64,000 nt of DNA from Nocardioides marinus (lineage in GTDB: Bacteria; Actinomycetota; Actinomycetes; Propionibacteriales; Nocardioidaceae): positions 2,494,001 through 2,558,000 of the forward strand of contig NZ_JACBZI010000001.1 in the NCBI RefSeq assembly GCF_013408145.1, written 5' to 3'. Below, piece by piece: positions 51,221 to 61,390 of the stretch. Made by a program: the position numbers and the translations under genes. The notes below the pieces were generated by a model. That model worked only from the letters and a program-made list of their open reading frames with translations. It was not told the origin of the DNA and did no database searches. Each line of letters starts with the position of its first letter. Positions within the stretch are counted from its first letter, which is position 1.

Positions 51221-51892
51221 ATGACGCCACGCCAGGCCCGATCTCATGAGGCCCCTGCCGCCGACTCCCCCACCCGTCCGCGGGTGGAGGGTGACCGTGA
51301 GCGGGAGATCCTCGAGGCGACCCTCGACGTGCTCGTCGAGGTCGGCTACGACCGACTGACCCTCGACGCCGTCGCCACGGCGGCCAAGGCCTCCAAGGCC
51401 ACGCTCTACCGTCGCTGGAACGGCAAGGCCAGCCTCGTCGTCGACGCGCTGGCGCACGACAAGGGCCCCTCCCCCGAGCCGCCCGACACCGGCAGCCTGC
51501 GCGAGGACCTGCGACAGGCCTACTGCGGGCTGGGCGGGCTCGCGAGCCCGCGACAGACGGCCCTGTTCGGCAGCATCATCACCGCGATCACCACCGACAC
51601 CGAGTTCGCCGAGGCGTTCCGCGAGGTCGTCGTCGGACCCAAGATCGCCACGGCCCGCGTCATCTGGGAGCGCGCCGCCGCCCGCGGCGAGGTCTCCCCC
51701 GACGCCGACCTCGAGGTGCTCGAGCCCGCCCTCGCGGGGATCCTCATGCACCGCGCCCACCTCATCGGCCAACCGCCCACCCCCGACCTGGTGACCCGCG
51801 TCATCGACGCGGTGATCCTCCCGGCCGCCCGTGCCGCCGGCACCGGAACTGGCACGCCCACCACGACCACCGACCCGAAGGACCCCTCGTGA
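51221..51892 (+). CDS. TetR-family regulator of the adjacent efflux pump
   Basis: A 223-residue regulator with an N-terminal TetR helix-turn-helix (ILEATLDVLVEVGYDRLTLDAVATAAKASKATLYRRWNGKASLV, about residues 28-70) and a C-terminal ligand domain of the TetR_C type. The ATG follows GGAGGGCCACGC. It is translationally coupled to the MFS gene by a 4-nt overlap and most likely represses the pair through the palindrome at 51173-51199; the inducer would be the pump substrate. Confidence 0.88.
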   Translation: MTPRQARSHEAPAADSPTRPRVEGDREREILEATLDVLVEVGYDRLTLDAVATAAKASKATLYRRWNGKASLVVDALAHDKGPSPEPPDTGSLREDLRQAYCGLGGLASPRQTALFGSIITAITTDTEFAEAFREVVVGPKIATARVIWERAAARGEVSPDADLEVLEPALAGILMHRAHLIGQPPTPDLVTRVIDAVILPAARAAGTGTGTPTTTTDPKDPS

Positions 51893-53466
51893 CCGACCTG
51901 ACCACCGACCCGGCAGCGTCCGGGCCCGAGGCGCCGCGCGACTCCGCGTCCAAGGCACCCCGCCACGCCGCGTGGGCACTGGTGCTGATCTGCACCGCGC
52001 AGCTGATGGTGGTGCTCGACAGCACCATCGCCAACATCGCCCTGCCCAAGATCCAGGCCAGCCTGGACATCGACTTCGCCAACCTCAGCTGGGTCGTCAC
52101 CGGCTACGCCCTGGCCTTCGGCGGCCTGCTGCTCCTCGGTGGCCGCCTGGGCGACCTCTACGGTCGCCGTCGCGTCTTCATGATCGGCGTGACGCTCTTC
52201 GCGCTCGCCTCCGCCGTCGGCGGCATCGCCCAGAACGAGGCCATGCTCCTCGGCTCCCGCGGCGTGCAGGGCCTCGCGGCAGCGCTGGCCTCCCCCAGCG
52301 CGCTGGCGCTGATCACGACGACGTTCCCGCCGGGCCCTCAGCGCAACCGGGCGTTCTCGGTGTTCGCCGCCATGTCCGGCATCGGTGCCGCGATCGGCCT
52401 GGTGCTCGGCGGCTGGCTGACCAACCTCGACCCCGAGTGGGGCTGGCGGCTGACCTTCCTCATCAACGTCCCCATCGGCCTCGCGGCGGCGTTCCTCGCC
52501 CCGCGGCTGCTGCCCGACTCCGAGCACCACGAGGGCTGGCTCGACGTACCGGGCGCCATCACCGGCACCGTCGGCCTGCTCTCGCTGGTCTTCGGCATCA
52601 CCCGCACCGGCAACACCGACCCCGACACGGTCTCGGCCGTCAACCCGATGGGCACCCCCTACGGCTGGGGTGACCCGGTGGCGCTGGCGTTCCTCGCCGT
52701 CGGCGTGGTCTCCCTGGTGGCCTTCGTGCTGCTCGAGACGCGGGTCCAGCACCCGCTCATGCCGTTGCGGATCTTCGCCAGCCGCAACCGCGCCGTCGCG
52801 TTCGTGTCGATGATGATGACGCCGGCCGCGATGTTCGCGATGTTCTACTTCCTCTCGCTCTACGTGCAGGACGTCATGGGCTACTCCGCGCTGCGCACCG
52901 GCTTCGCTTTCCTGCCCTTCGCATTCGGCATGATCATCGGCGCGACCACGTCCTCGAAGCTGATCGCCCGGATGGACCCGCGCTACCTGACCGGCACCGG
53001 CACGCTGCTCGCGGGCTTCAGCCTCTTCATGTTCTCCCACCTCACGCCGGGCCAGGAGAACTACTGGACCGACATCATGCCGTTCATCGTCACCATGTCG
53101 CTGGGCATGGGCCTGACCTTCGTCCCGATGACGCTGGTGGCCCTGCACGGCATCCCCTCCGCCGACGCCGGCATCGGCTCCGGCGTGCTCAACACCATGC
53201 AGCAGGTCGGCGGCGCCCTGGGGCTGGCGATCCTGTCGACCGTCGCCTCCCACTTCATCCTGGAGCGGGCCGCCGAGCTCGGCGGGTCGGGCGCGGAGCC
53301 CGGCGAGGTGGCGGTGCTGTCCTTCGCCGAGGGCGCGACCACCGCGTTCCTCGTCGGCGCCTTCATGATCTGGGCGGCCTCCGCCCTGGTCTGGGCGCTG
53401 CTGGACGTCAAGCACACCGAGCTGGCCACAGACGACGCACCCGAGGGCGCGGCCGTCCACGTCTGA
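51889..53466 (+). CDS. MFS efflux transporter, DHA2 (14-span) family
   Basis: A 525-residue DHA2-type exporter, 14 spans, with the family motifs LDSTIANIALPKIQASL (span 1) and the loop GGRLGDLYGRRRVFMIG; the antiporter motif region GIGAAIGLVLGGWLTN follows. It likely exports drugs or lipophilic compounds. It is controlled by the upstream TetR protein; GTG at 51889 overlaps the TetR stop. Confidence 0.88.
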   Translation: MTDLTTDPAASGPEAPRDSASKAPRHAAWALVLICTAQLMVVLDSTIANIALPKIQASLDIDFANLSWVVTGYALAFGGLLLLGGRLGDLYGRRRVFMIGVTLFALASAVGGIAQNEAMLLGSRGVQGLAAALASPSALALITTTFPPGPQRNRAFSVFAAMSGIGAAIGLVLGGWLTNLDPEWGWRLTFLINVPIGLAAAFLAPRLLPDSEHHEGWLDVPGAITGTVGLLSLVFGITRTGNTDPDTVSAVNPMGTPYGWGDPVALAFLAVGVVSLVAFVLLETRVQHPLMPLRIFASRNRAVAFVSMMMTPAAMFAMFYFLSLYVQDVMGYSALRTGFAFLPFAFGMIIGATTSSKLIARMDPRYLTGTGTLLAGFSLFMFSHLTPGQENYWTDIMPFIVTMSLGMGLTFVPMTLVALHGIPSADAGIGSGVLNTMQQVGGALGLAILSTVASHFILERAAELGGSGAEPGEVAVLSFAEGATTAFLVGAFMIWAASALVWALLDVKHTELATDDAPEGAAVHV

Positions 53467-53483
53467 CCAGCCCCGCTCCACCA

Positions 53484-53524
53484 CCGAGCCGGCGCGTCCT
53501 TCCGTCAAGGGCGCGCCGGCTCGG
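53484..53524. terminator. Hairpin after the MFS gene
   Basis: CCGAGCCGGCGCG (53484-53496) pairs perfectly with CGCGCCGGCTCGG (53512-53524), loop TCCTTCCGTCAAGGG. The motif is related to the 3'-end elements at 17966-17986 and 57695-57715. Confidence 0.7.
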
Positions 53525-53545
53525 CGTCTCTGGGGCCCGCAGCGC

Positions 53546-53620
53546 GTCGAGCCGGCGTATTAATACGCCGGCTCGGCGTCCTGGGTGGGTCGAGCCGGCG
53601 TATCAATACGCCGGTTCGGC
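53546..53620. repeat. Paired palindromic repeat, copy C (43-bp period)
   Basis: Units at 53546-53577 (centre TA) and 53589-53620 (centre CA) share the stem and 11-nt spacer of copies A and B. They lie between the convergent MFS and methionine-synthase-like genes. Confidence 0.85.
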
Positions 53621-53633
53621 ACCCCAGCGAGGG

Positions 53634-54629
53634 TCAGGTGAGGGCGGTGGCGACCTGGCGGGAGAGCTGGAGCGCGCGTCGGGCCCAGGAGGTCGACGCA
53701 CCGGCGAGGCCGCAGCCGGGGCCGACGAGCAGGGTGCCGGCCTCGGGGTCCAGGCCGAGCATGTCCAGCCAGCGCTCCACGCGCTGCACCACGGCGGTGT
53801 CGGTGAGGCCGCCCGCCGGCTCGGTGGTGGGTACGACGCCGAGCGCGACGGCCACGCCGGCCTCGAGCGCCTCGGCGACCGTGTCGTGGTCGGCCGCGGA
53901 GAGCACCGAGAGGTCCACGACCAGCCCGGTCGCCCCGGCGCCGCGCACGAGGCCCCACGGGACCCCCGGCGCGCACGAGTGCACCCACGGCTCGGCACCC
54001 TCCTCGGCGATCGCCGAGAGCACGGTCTCCAGCAGCGCCGAGGCCTCCGGCGGGTGCACCACCCGGTGCCTGGAGAAGCCCGAGGCGGTGGGCACCGCCC
54101 CGCTCAGCACCGCGGGCAGCGCCGGCTCGTCGACCTGCACCACCAGCGAGGTGGCACCCGGCACCCGACGCCGCACGTCACGGATGTGGGCGCGCAGCCC
54201 CTCGGCCAAGGACTCGGCGAGGTCGCGCCGCGCACCGTGGTCCGAGAGCACCCGGTCGCCCCGCGGCTTCTCGACGGTCGCCGCGAGCGTCCACGGCCCG
54301 GCCACCTGGGTCTTGAACGTGCCCGCGTAGCCCTGCGTCAGCTCCTCCACGCAGTCGAGGTCCTGGCCCAGGAGGCTCCGGGCGCGGCGGTGGTCGACGC
54401 CGGGCGCCCCGGAGGTGCCCACGAGCCGCCACCCGGACGGCTGGAGGTCGACGTCGAGCCCCTCCAGCACCGCCAGTGCCCGGCCGGTCATCGACGCGGT
54501 CGCCCCGCGACCGGGCAGCTCCGGCACGTGCGGCAGGTCGGGCAGCTCGCCCAGCACCGCCCTCACGGCCTCGGCGTAGGCAGCGGCGTCCTCGCCCGGC
54601 ATCGAGCCGACACCGCTCGCCCGGGTCAT
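53634..54629 (-). CDS. Cobalamin-independent methionine synthase-like protein (MetE C-terminal domain)
   Basis: A 331-residue protein matching only the C-terminal catalytic barrel of MetE ([40 protein letters not shown] near the start; [12 protein letters not shown] and GPGCGL as likely zinc-ligand stretches). Full MetE is about 750 residues; this short form sits beside mnmA in mycobacteria too. Whether it makes methionine is unclear. It overlaps the mnmA stop by 4 nt. Confidence 0.8.
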   Translation of the reverse strand: MTRASGVGSMPGEDAAAYAEAVRAVLGELPDLPHVPELPGRGATASMTGRALAVLEGLDVDLQPSGWRLVGTSGAPGVDHRRARSLLGQDLDCVEELTQGYAGTFKTQVAGPWTLAATVEKPRGDRVLSDHGARRDLAESLAEGLRAHIRDVRRRVPGATSLVVQVDEPALPAVLSGAVPTASGFSRHRVVHPPEASALLETVLSAIAEEGAEPWVHSCAPGVPWGLVRGAGATGLVVDLSVLSAADHDTVAEALEAGVAVALGVVPTTEPAGGLTDTAVVQRVERWLDMLGLDPEAGTLLVGPGCGLAGASTSWARRALQLSRQVATALT

Positions 54630-55750
54630 GACGCGCTCCCGACCGGCGAGCGGTCCGTGGAGGCGATCGTGGCCGAGCCGACGACCCGGCTGCCGTCGTA
54701 CACCACGACGGCCTGGCCGGGCGCGATGCCGTACGCCGGGTCGAGCAGCTCGACACTGACCGACTCGCCACCGTCGTGGACGCGCAGCCGCGCGCGGTGC
54801 TCGTCGCCGTGCGCCCGCAGCTGGACGGTGCAGTCCCCCCAGGTGTCCGACGCGGGGACGGTGCCGCACCAGCGCGGACGGATGCCCTCGAGGCCGTGGA
54901 CGGCCAGCCGCTCGCGTGGCCCCACCCGCACGGTGCCCTCGACCGGCTCGATGTCGAGCACGAAGCGGGGCTTCCCGTCGGGCGCGGGCGTGCCGATGCG
55001 CAGGCCCTTGCGCTGGCCGATGGTGTAGCCGTAGGTGCCGTCGTGGCGCCCGAGCTCCTCGCCGGTCTCGTCGTCGACGATGACGCCACCGTGGTTGGGC
55101 GCGCGCTCCCCCAGCTTCTCGCGCAGCCAGCCGGCGTTGTCGCCGTCGGCGACGAAGCAGATGTCGTGGCTGTCGGGCTTGTCGGCGACCAGCAGCCCGC
55201 GCCGGGCGGCCTCCTCGCGCACCTGCGCCTTGGGGGTGTCCCCGAGCGGGAAGAGCGAGTGCCGCAGCTGGTGCTGGTCGAGCACGCCGAGCACGTAGGA
55301 CTGGTCCTTGCCGGCGTCGACCGAGCGGTGCATCTCCACCAGGCCGTCGGCGCCCTCGCGCAGGATCGCGTAGTGGCCGGTGGCGACGGCGTCGAAGCCG
55401 AGCGCCAGCGCCCGGTCGAGCACCGCGGCGAACTTGATCTTCTCGTTGCACCGCAGGCAGGGGTTGGGGGTGCGCCCGGCGGCGTACTCGTCCATGAAGT
55501 CCTCGACCACGTCGGCGTGGAACCGCTCGGAGAGGTCCCAGACGTAGAACGGGATGCCGATGACGTCGGCGGCGCGACGCGCGTCGTTGCTGTCCTCGAT
55601 GGTGCAGCAGCCGCGGGCCCCGGAACGGTACGACGCGGGGTTGCGCGAGAGCGCCAGGTGCACCCCGGTCACGTCGTGGCCGGCCTCGTGGGCACGTGCG
55701 GCGGCCACGGCGGAGTCGACCCCGCCGGACATCGCGGCCAGCACCTTCAT
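54626..55750 (-). CDS. mnmA: tRNA 2-thiouridylase MnmA
   Basis: A 374-residue enzyme with P-loop MSGGVDS (residues 7-13), a Cys pair in [11 protein letters not shown] and CFVAD, and the RQKGL stretch. It thiolates U34 of tRNA using sulfur from the adjacent cysteine desulfurase. Start ATG 55750 lies 10 nt after the iscS stop, and the end overlaps the metE-like gene by 4 nt. Confidence 0.95.
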   Translation of the reverse strand: MKVLAAMSGGVDSAVAAARAHEAGHDVTGVHLALSRNPASYRSGARGCCTIEDSNDARRAADVIGIPFYVWDLSERFHADVVEDFMDEYAAGRTPNPCLRCNEKIKFAAVLDRALALGFDAVATGHYAILREGADGLVEMHRSVDAGKDQSYVLGVLDQHQLRHSLFPLGDTPKAQVREEAARRGLLVADKPDSHDICFVADGDNAGWLREKLGERAPNHGGVIVDDETGEELGRHDGTYGYTIGQRKGLRIGTPAPDGKPRFVLDIEPVEGTVRVGPRERLAVHGLEGIRPRWCGTVPASDTWGDCTVQLRAHGDEHRARLRVHDGGESVSVELLDPAYGIAPGQAVVVYDGSRVVGSATIASTDRSPVGSAS

Positions 55751-55760
55751 CGCAGCCCCC

Positions 55761-56951
55761 TCACAGCTTCGCCGCGCGAGCGCGCTCGACGGCCGGGCCG
55801 ATCGCGTGGAGCACGGCGTCGACGTCGGCCTCGGTGGAGGTGCGGCCGAGGGTGAAGCGCAGCGAGCTGCGCGCCTCGTCCTCGTCGCGGCCCATGGCCA
55901 GCAGCACGTGGGAGGCCTGCGGCACCCCGGCCGAGCAGGCCGAGCCGGTCGAGCACTCGATGCCACGGGCGTCGAGCAGCATCAGCAGGGAGTCGCCCTC
56001 GCACCCGGGGAAGGAGACGTGCACGTTGCCGGGGAGCCGCGCGCGGTCCCAGCCGGGCACGGAGTCGGGCCCGGGCCCGTTGAGCACCACGTCGGGCACG
56101 ACCTTCCGCAGCCCGTCGACCAGGCGGCCGCGCAGGGCGCGGAGGTGGGCCGCGTGCTCGGCCTGCCGGGCGACGGCGAGGTCGAGGGCGGTCGCGAACC
56201 CCACGACCGCGGGGGTGTCGAGGGTGCCGGAGCGCACGTCGCGCTCCTGACCGCCGCCGTGCAGCAGCGGGGCCACCGGGAGGTCGCGGCGCACGACCAG
56301 CGCACCCGCCCCGTGCGGGCCGCCCACCTTGTGGCCGGAGACCGTCATCGCGTCGACCCCGGAGCCCGCGAAGTCGACCGGCACGGCGCCCACGGCCTGC
56401 ACGGCGTCGGTGTGCACCGGGATGCCGTGCTCCCCCGCCGCGGCGACCACGCGCTGCAGCGGCTGGAGGGTGCCGACCTCGTTGTTGGCCCACATCACCG
56501 AGACCAGGCCCACCGACGCGGGCTCGGCGAGCGCCGTCCCCAGCGCGGCCGGGTCCAGCCGCCCGTCGGCGTCGACGGCGAGGTGCTCCACGGCGTAGCC
56601 CTGCTGCGCCTCGAGCCACTCCAGCGGGTCGAGCACGGCATGGTGCTCCACGGCGGTCGTCAGCAGCCGCGTGCGGCGCGGGTCCTGGTCGCGGCGTGCC
56701 CAGGCCAGGCCCTTGAGGGCCAGGTTGTCGGCCTCGGTGCCACCGGAGGTGAAGACCACCTCGCCGGGACGGCACCCCAGCGCGGCGGCGACCCGCTCCC
56801 GGGCCTCCTCGACCGCCCGGCGCGCGGCGCGGCCCGAGGCGTGCAGCGAGGACGGGTTGGCGGTGCGACCGAGCTGCTCGACCATCGCCTCGAGAGCCTC
56901 CGGCACCATCGGCGTCGTGGCGGCGTGGTCGAGGTAGACGGGGTCGGTCAT
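55761..56951 (-). CDS. iscS: Cysteine desulfurase (IscS/NifS type)
   Basis: A 396-residue PLP enzyme with [10 protein letters not shown] (residues 5-14), the PLP lysine in [10 protein letters not shown] and the catalytic Cys loop [10 protein letters not shown] (about 320-330). It supplies persulfide sulfur to MnmA and Fe-S assembly. Together with mnmA and the metE-like gene it forms a three-gene unit. Confidence 0.93.
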   Translation of the reverse strand: MTDPVYLDHAATTPMVPEALEAMVEQLGRTANPSSLHASGRAARRAVEEARERVAAALGCRPGEVVFTSGGTEADNLALKGLAWARRDQDPRRTRLLTTAVEHHAVLDPLEWLEAQQGYAVEHLAVDADGRLDPAALGTALAEPASVGLVSVMWANNEVGTLQPLQRVVAAAGEHGIPVHTDAVQAVGAVPVDFAGSGVDAMTVSGHKVGGPHGAGALVVRRDLPVAPLLHGGGQERDVRSGTLDTPAVVGFATALDLAVARQAEHAAHLRALRGRLVDGLRKVVPDVVLNGPGPDSVPGWDRARLPGNVHVSFPGCEGDSLLMLLDARGIECSTGSACSAGVPQASHVLLAMGRDEDEARSSLRFTLGRTSTEADVDAVLHAIGPAVERARAAKL

Positions 56952-57017
56952 GGCGCCGCCCAGCGTACGGCGCCGGGCCAGGTCACTCCCAGCCAGCGTC
57001 CCGGCCGGTGCCCCCAG

Positions 57018-57605
57018 TCACGGGACGACGCGCACGCTGCCGATCTTGGTCTTCGCGCCCTTGGCGATGCGGCAGGTGAGCTCGTCGGACATGGAGAACG
57101 ACCCGGTCACGGTGATGGTCGCGGTGAACCTGCCGGGCAGCTTGACCGGGTAGGTGTCGATCTTCTTCAGCCGCACCGCCTGCGCGGTGCCGGTGCCCTC
57201 GAGGACGAGCAGCCCCTCGGCCGGGACCTCGGTGGACGGGAGCTCGAGGCGGCGGATCTTCCGCTTCTTCGTGCCGACCTTGTACGTCGCGTCGTCGGAG
57301 CGCCCGGAGACCTCCTCGACGCCGTAGTCGCGCATCGTCTGGGTCATCTCCTCCGGCACGACGATGGAGAAGTCGATCGGGCGGGCGGCCATCTTCTTGC
57401 CGGCCGTGACCGTCCGCGGCAGCTGGACGCGGACGAAGGTCTCGAAGTCACCGGAGCCCAGCACCTCGGAGGCACAGGTGTAGACGGTGGTCCGCTCCAC
57501 CATCCTCGGGTCCTGGTCATTGGCCGCTCCGGCAGGAGCGGCGGCCAGCACCGGGAGGAGCGGGGCGAGCAGGGCGGCGGCGACGGCGGGGAGGAGAGGG
57601 CGCAC
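57018..57605 (-). CDS. Secreted protein resembling DUF6801 proteins
   Basis: A 195-residue secreted protein: signal peptide (PLLPAVAAALLAPLLPVLAAAPAGA), then a beta-rich domain (VYTCASEVLGSG; FSIVVPEEMTQTMRDYGVEEVSGRSDDATYKVG). It resembles actinobacterial DUF6801 proteins; function unknown. A -10-like TACCCT (57612-57617) lies 6 nt before the GTG 57605, implying a leaderless start and rejecting a longer reading frame. Confidence 0.7.
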   Translation of the reverse strand: MRPLLPAVAAALLAPLLPVLAAAPAGAANDQDPRMVERTTVYTCASEVLGSGDFETFVRVQLPRTVTAGKKMAARPIDFSIVVPEEMTQTMRDYGVEEVSGRSDDATYKVGTKKRKIRRLELPSTEVPAEGLLVLEGTGTAQAVRLKKIDTYPVKLPGRFTATITVTGSFSMSDELTCRIAKGAKTKIGSVRVVP

Positions 57606-57694
57606 GGGTCCAGGGTAGTGCGCGGGGAGCTCCGGCCGACCTGGGCCGGCGGACCCACCGCGGCGGGCGGGCGGTCGCACCGGTGTGGCGCGAC

Positions 57695-57715
57695 GGAAGG
57701 ATGCGCCGGCTCGGC
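57695..57715 (-). repeat. Copy of the ilvC 3'-end motif after proB
   Basis: Identical over 21 bp to 17966-17986; it ends 2 nt before the proB stop codon. Confidence 0.75.
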
Positions 57716-57717
57716 GG

Positions 57718-58839
57718 CTACGGCGTCAGCAGCACCAGGTCGTCACGGTGCACGACCTCACGCTCGTAGGCCGCGCCGAGCTCCTCCTTGAGCTGGGCGG
57801 TGGAGCGCCCGACCAGCGCCGGGACCTCCTCGGCGTCGAAGTTGACCAGGCCGCGGGCCACGACGGTCCCGTCGGGACCGGCCAGGTCGACGGGGTCACC
57901 GGCCACGAAGCTGCCGCTGGCCCCGGTGAGGCCCGCCGCCAGCAGCGAGGCGCGCCGATCGACCACGGCGCGCACGGCGCCGGCGTCCAGGTGCAGTGCG
58001 CCGCGCGACTCCGTCGCGTGCGCCAGCCACAGCAGCCGGGTCGGACGACGGCGACCGGTCGCGTGGAACAACGTGCCCACGCCCGTGCCGGACAGGGCCT
58101 CGCCGGCCCGCTCGGCCGACGTCAGGACCACCGGGATGCCGGCACCGGTGGCGATCCGGGCGGCCTCGACCTTGGTCACCATGCCGCCGGTCCCCACGCC
58201 CGCCGCTCCCACCGAGCCGATGGAGACGGCCTGGAGGTCGGTCTCGTCGCGCACCTCGTCGAGCAGGCGCGCCCCCTCACGGGTCGGCGGACCGTCGTAC
58301 AGGCCGTCGACGTCGGAGAGCAGCACCAGCAGGTCGGCGTGCACCAGGTGGGCGACCAGGGCGGCCAGGCGGTCGTTGTCGCCGAAGCGGATCTCGGAGG
58401 TCGCGACGGTGTCGTTCTCGTTGACGATCGGCAGCACGCCCAGCTCGAGCAGCTGGGCGAGCGTCTGGTGGGCGTTGCGGTAGTGCGCGCGCCGGGTCAC
58501 GTCGTCGAGGGTGAGCAGCACCTGGCCGGCGACCAGTCCGTGCCGGGAGAGCTCCTCGGTGTAGCGGTGGACCAGCAGCCCCTGCCCCACCGAGGCGGCC
58601 GCCTGCTGGGCCGCCAGGCCGCGGGGGCGCCGGGCCAGGCCGAGCGGTGCGAGCCCGGCCGCGATGGCGCCGGAGGAGACCAGCACGACCTCGACACCGC
58701 GCTCGCGGGCCGCGGCGAGCACGTCGACGAGCGAGCGGACGCGGTCGGGGTCGATGCCACCGGCCGCGGTCGTGAGCGAGGAGGAGCCGACCTTGACGAC
58801 GACGCGGCGCGCCTCGGTCACCTCCCGGCGCAGGGTCAC
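57718..58839 (-). CDS. proB: Glutamate 5-kinase
   Basis: A 373-residue kinase with [11 protein letters not shown] (about residues 12-22), SSGAIAAG, the catalytic region [21 protein letters not shown] and [12 protein letters not shown], and a C-terminal PUA domain ([14 protein letters not shown]). First step of proline synthesis. The GTG at 58837-58839 overlaps the obgE stop by 4 nt. Confidence 0.95.
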   Translation of the reverse strand: MTLRREVTEARRVVVKVGSSSLTTAAGGIDPDRVRSLVDVLAAARERGVEVVLVSSGAIAAGLAPLGLARRPRGLAAQQAAASVGQGLLVHRYTEELSRHGLVAGQVLLTLDDVTRRAHYRNAHQTLAQLLELGVLPIVNENDTVATSEIRFGDNDRLAALVAHLVHADLLVLLSDVDGLYDGPPTREGARLLDEVRDETDLQAVSIGSVGAAGVGTGGMVTKVEAARIATGAGIPVVLTSAERAGEALSGTGVGTLFHATGRRRPTRLLWLAHATESRGALHLDAGAVRAVVDRRASLLAAGLTGASGSFVAGDPVDLAGPDGTVVARGLVNFDAEEVPALVGRSTAQLKEELGAAYEREVVHRDDLVLLTP

Positions 58840-60440
58840 CCCCGGCCCTCCGGGTCGTCCTCGGCCCACTCGCGCGCCTGCTCGGCCTCGTGGGCCCCCA
58901 GCAGGTCGGGATCGTCCTCGCCGCCGATGTCGTACGACGTGGGGCCGGCCGCACCGCGGCGCTCGACGTCCAGGCGGCGGGCCACGTCGGCGCGGGTCTC
59001 GCCCTCCTGCCGCTCGGGCATCGCGGCGTCGATGTCGCGGCGACGACGCGAGGCGTCACGGCGGTCGTCGAAGCGCTGGTCCTCGCCGCGACGGCCCAGC
59101 ATCTCCGCGCCGGCCTCGATCCCCGGCTTGAAGTCGAAGACCACGGAGTTCTCGTCCCGGCCGATCAGGACGGTGTCGCCCTCGATCGCGCCGAGCTGCA
59201 GCAGCCGGTCCTCGACCCCGAGCCGGTTGAGGCGGTCGGCGAGGAAGCCCACGGCCTCGTCGTTGCTGAAGTCGGTCTGCCGCACCCAGCGCTCGGGCTT
59301 GGTGCCGCGCACCCGCCAGCCGCGATGACCGGGCTCGGCGGGCACCTCGTCGCTCTCGATGACGGTGAAGTCCGCGCCGTCCGCGCCCGCCGGACGCAGC
59401 ACGATGCGCTGGGCCTCGACGACGGGCTTCTCGGTGCGGGAGGCCGCCACGATCTCGGCCATCGCGAAGGTGAGCTCCTTCAGGCCCTCACCGGAGGCCG
59501 CCGAGACCGGGATGACCCGCAGGCCGCGCGAGCGCAGGTCCTCGATGGTGATGTCGGAGATGTCGCGCCCGTCGGGGACGTCGATCTTGTTCAGCGCCAC
59601 CAGGCGCGGCCGGTCCTCGAGACCGCCGTACCGGCTCAGCTCGTTCTCGATGATGTCGAGGTCGTCGAGCGGGTTGCGGCCCGGCTCGATGGAGGCGGTG
59701 TCGATGACGTGCACGATCGCGGCGCAGCGCTCCACGTGCCGCAGGAAGTCGTGGCCCAGTCCGCGGCCCTCGCTCGCGCCCTCGATGAGGCCGGGGACGT
59801 CGGCGACGGTGAAGACGGTCTCGCCGGCGGTGACCACCCCGAGGTTCGGCACCAGGGTGGTGAACGGGTAGTCGGCGATCTTCGGCCGCGCCCGCGACAT
59901 CGCCGCGATGAGGCTGGACTTGCCGGCGCTGGGGAAGCCCACCAGGCCGATGTCGGCGACGACCTTCAGCTCCAGGACGACCTCGAGCTCGTCGCCGGGC
60001 TCGCCGAGGAGCGCGAAGCCCGGCGCCTTGCGCTTGGCCGAGGCCAGCGCGGCGTTGCCGAGACCGCCACGGCCGCCCTCGGCGATGACCAGCTCGGTGC
60101 CGGCGCCGACGAGGTCGGCGAGCAGCTCGCCGTCACGGTTGCGTACGACGGTGCCGTCGGGCACCGAGAGGACGAGGTCCTTCCCGTGGCCGCCGTTGCG
60201 GTGGCCGCCCGCACCGTGGCCGCCGTGCTCGGCGCGACGCTTGGGGCTGTGGTGGTACTCCAGCAGCGTGGTGACCGCGGGGTCCACGCGCAGGATGATC
60301 GAGCCGCCCGGCCCGCCGTTGCCGCCGTCGGGTCCACCGAGCGGCTTGAACTTCTCGCGGTGCACCGAGGCCACGCCGTTGCCGCCGCGCCCGGCGCTGA
60401 CGTGCAGCGTCACGCGGTCGACGAAGGTCGGCAGTGCCAT
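58836..60440 (-). CDS. obgE: Obg-family GTPase
   Basis: A 534-residue Obg GTPase: Gly-rich Obg fold (1-160), G domain with GFPSAGKSS (about 167-175), DVPGLIEG and NKID, C-terminal OCT domain, and a charged tail of about 100 residues rich in Arg/Asp/Glu typical of actinobacteria. Roles in ribosome biogenesis and growth control. It follows rpmA by 161 nt, with a hairpin in the gap. Confidence 0.95.
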   Translation of the reverse strand: MALPTFVDRVTLHVSAGRGGNGVASVHREKFKPLGGPDGGNGGPGGSIILRVDPAVTTLLEYHHSPKRRAEHGGHGAGGHRNGGHGKDLVLSVPDGTVVRNRDGELLADLVGAGTELVIAEGGRGGLGNAALASAKRKAPGFALLGEPGDELEVVLELKVVADIGLVGFPSAGKSSLIAAMSRARPKIADYPFTTLVPNLGVVTAGETVFTVADVPGLIEGASEGRGLGHDFLRHVERCAAIVHVIDTASIEPGRNPLDDLDIIENELSRYGGLEDRPRLVALNKIDVPDGRDISDITIEDLRSRGLRVIPVSAASGEGLKELTFAMAEIVAASRTEKPVVEAQRIVLRPAGADGADFTVIESDEVPAEPGHRGWRVRGTKPERWVRQTDFSNDEAVGFLADRLNRLGVEDRLLQLGAIEGDTVLIGRDENSVVFDFKPGIEAGAEMLGRRGEDQRFDDRRDASRRRRDIDAAMPERQEGETRADVARRLDVERRGAAGPTSYDIGGEDDPDLLGAHEAEQAREWAEDDPEGRG

Positions 60441-60527
60441 GAGGTGCTCCTGGTGTGATCGGCTGGAGGTGGTCGGGCTCAGTGTGCTGGGCCCGGGGCG
60501 GACCGGGGTCCTACGACGGGAACGACG

Positions 60528-60555
60528 AAGGGCGCCCCGTGGTCGGGACGCCCTT
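60528..60555 (-). terminator. Hairpin between rpmA and obgE
   Basis: AAGGGCG (60528-60534) and CGCCCTT (60549-60555) form a 7-bp stem with a GC-rich loop, about 46 nt after the rpmA stop. It may partly end the rplU-rpmA transcript. Confidence 0.5.
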
Positions 60556-60601
60556 GGTCGGTGGCCGCTCGTGGCGGCCGGGGTGCTCGGGGAGCGTCAG
60601 C

Positions 60602-60856
60602 TCACTCGCCCGGGACGATGTTGACGACCTTGCGGCCGCGGCGGGTGCCGAACTCCACGGCACCGGCCTGCAGGGCGAACAGCGTGTCGTCGCCGCCACG
60701 ACCCACACCCGAACCCGGGTGGAAGTGGGTGCCGCGCTGGCGGACGATGATCTCGCCGGCGTTGACCAGCTGGCCGCCGAAGCGCTTGACGCCGAGGCGC
60801 TGGGCGTTGGAGTCGCGGCCGTTCTTGGTGGACGCCGCGCCCTTCTTGTGTGCCAT
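60602..60856 (-). CDS. rpmA: 50S ribosomal protein L27
   Basis: An 84-residue L27 ([52 protein letters not shown]). The usual N-terminal extension cleaved in Firmicutes is absent. It follows rplU by 46 nt. Confidence 0.97.
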   Translation of the reverse strand: MAHKKGAASTKNGRDSNAQRLGVKRFGGQLVNAGEIIVRQRGTHFHPGSGVGRGGDDTLFALQAGAVEFGTRRGRKVVNIVPGE

Positions 60857-60902
60857 GGATGTGTTCCTTCGCGAGTTGTCGCTGAGCTGCCGACCGGCTG
60901 CG

Positions 60903-61205
60903 TCAGAGGGAGATGTCGGTGACCTTGACCTGGGTGTACTTCTGGCGGTGACCCTGGCGCTTCTTGTACCCGGTCTTGTTCTTGTACTTCTGGATGACGA
61001 TCTTCGGGCCCTTGGTGGCGCCGAGGACCTCGACGGTCACGGCGGCCTTGTCGAGCCCGGTCGAGGTGACGGTCTCACCGTCGACGGCCATGACCACGGG
61101 GAGGGTCAGGGTCTCGCCCACCGGCGTGGTGACCTTGTCGATCTCGATGACGTCGCCCACGGCAACCTTCTGCTGGGTGGCGCCAGCGCGCACGATCGCG
61201 TACAC
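60903..61205 (-). CDS. rplU: 50S ribosomal protein L21
   Basis: A 100-residue L21 ([44 protein letters not shown]). The GTG at 61203-61205 follows GAAGGAG by 6 nt. It has its own promoter in the rne-rplU gap. Confidence 0.97.
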   Translation of the reverse strand: MYAIVRAGATQQKVAVGDVIEIDKVTTPVGETLTLPVVMAVDGETVTSTGLDKAAVTVEVLGATKGPKIVIQKYKNKTGYKKRQGHRQKYTQVKVTDISL

Positions 61206-61261
61206 CGCGGTCTCCTTCGTCGAACTCGTCTACGTCTGGTACTGCAGGGATCTGGGTCCGG

Positions 61262-61386
61262 GGCACCTGCCCGCGCCGGTGCCTCCCCCAGGGAGGTCGG
61301 CGACGCCGCTGGGGCCGCACGGAGAAACAGCACGCTCACGGGCGCACCGAACGTCAATAGTACGCACCTGCGGGTCGCGCCCGCAA
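61262..61386 (-). promoter_or_regulatory. rplU promoter and structured leader
   Basis: Minus-strand TTGCGG (61381-61386) and TACTAT (61357-61362) are separated by 18 nt. The roughly 145-nt leader has two perfect hairpins: GGGAGG/CCTCCC (61291-61296 with 61282-61287) and GGCACC/GGTGCC (61262-61267 with 61278-61283), which overlap by two bases. A role in ribosomal-protein feedback is possible. Confidence 0.5.
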
Positions 61387-61390
61387 AACG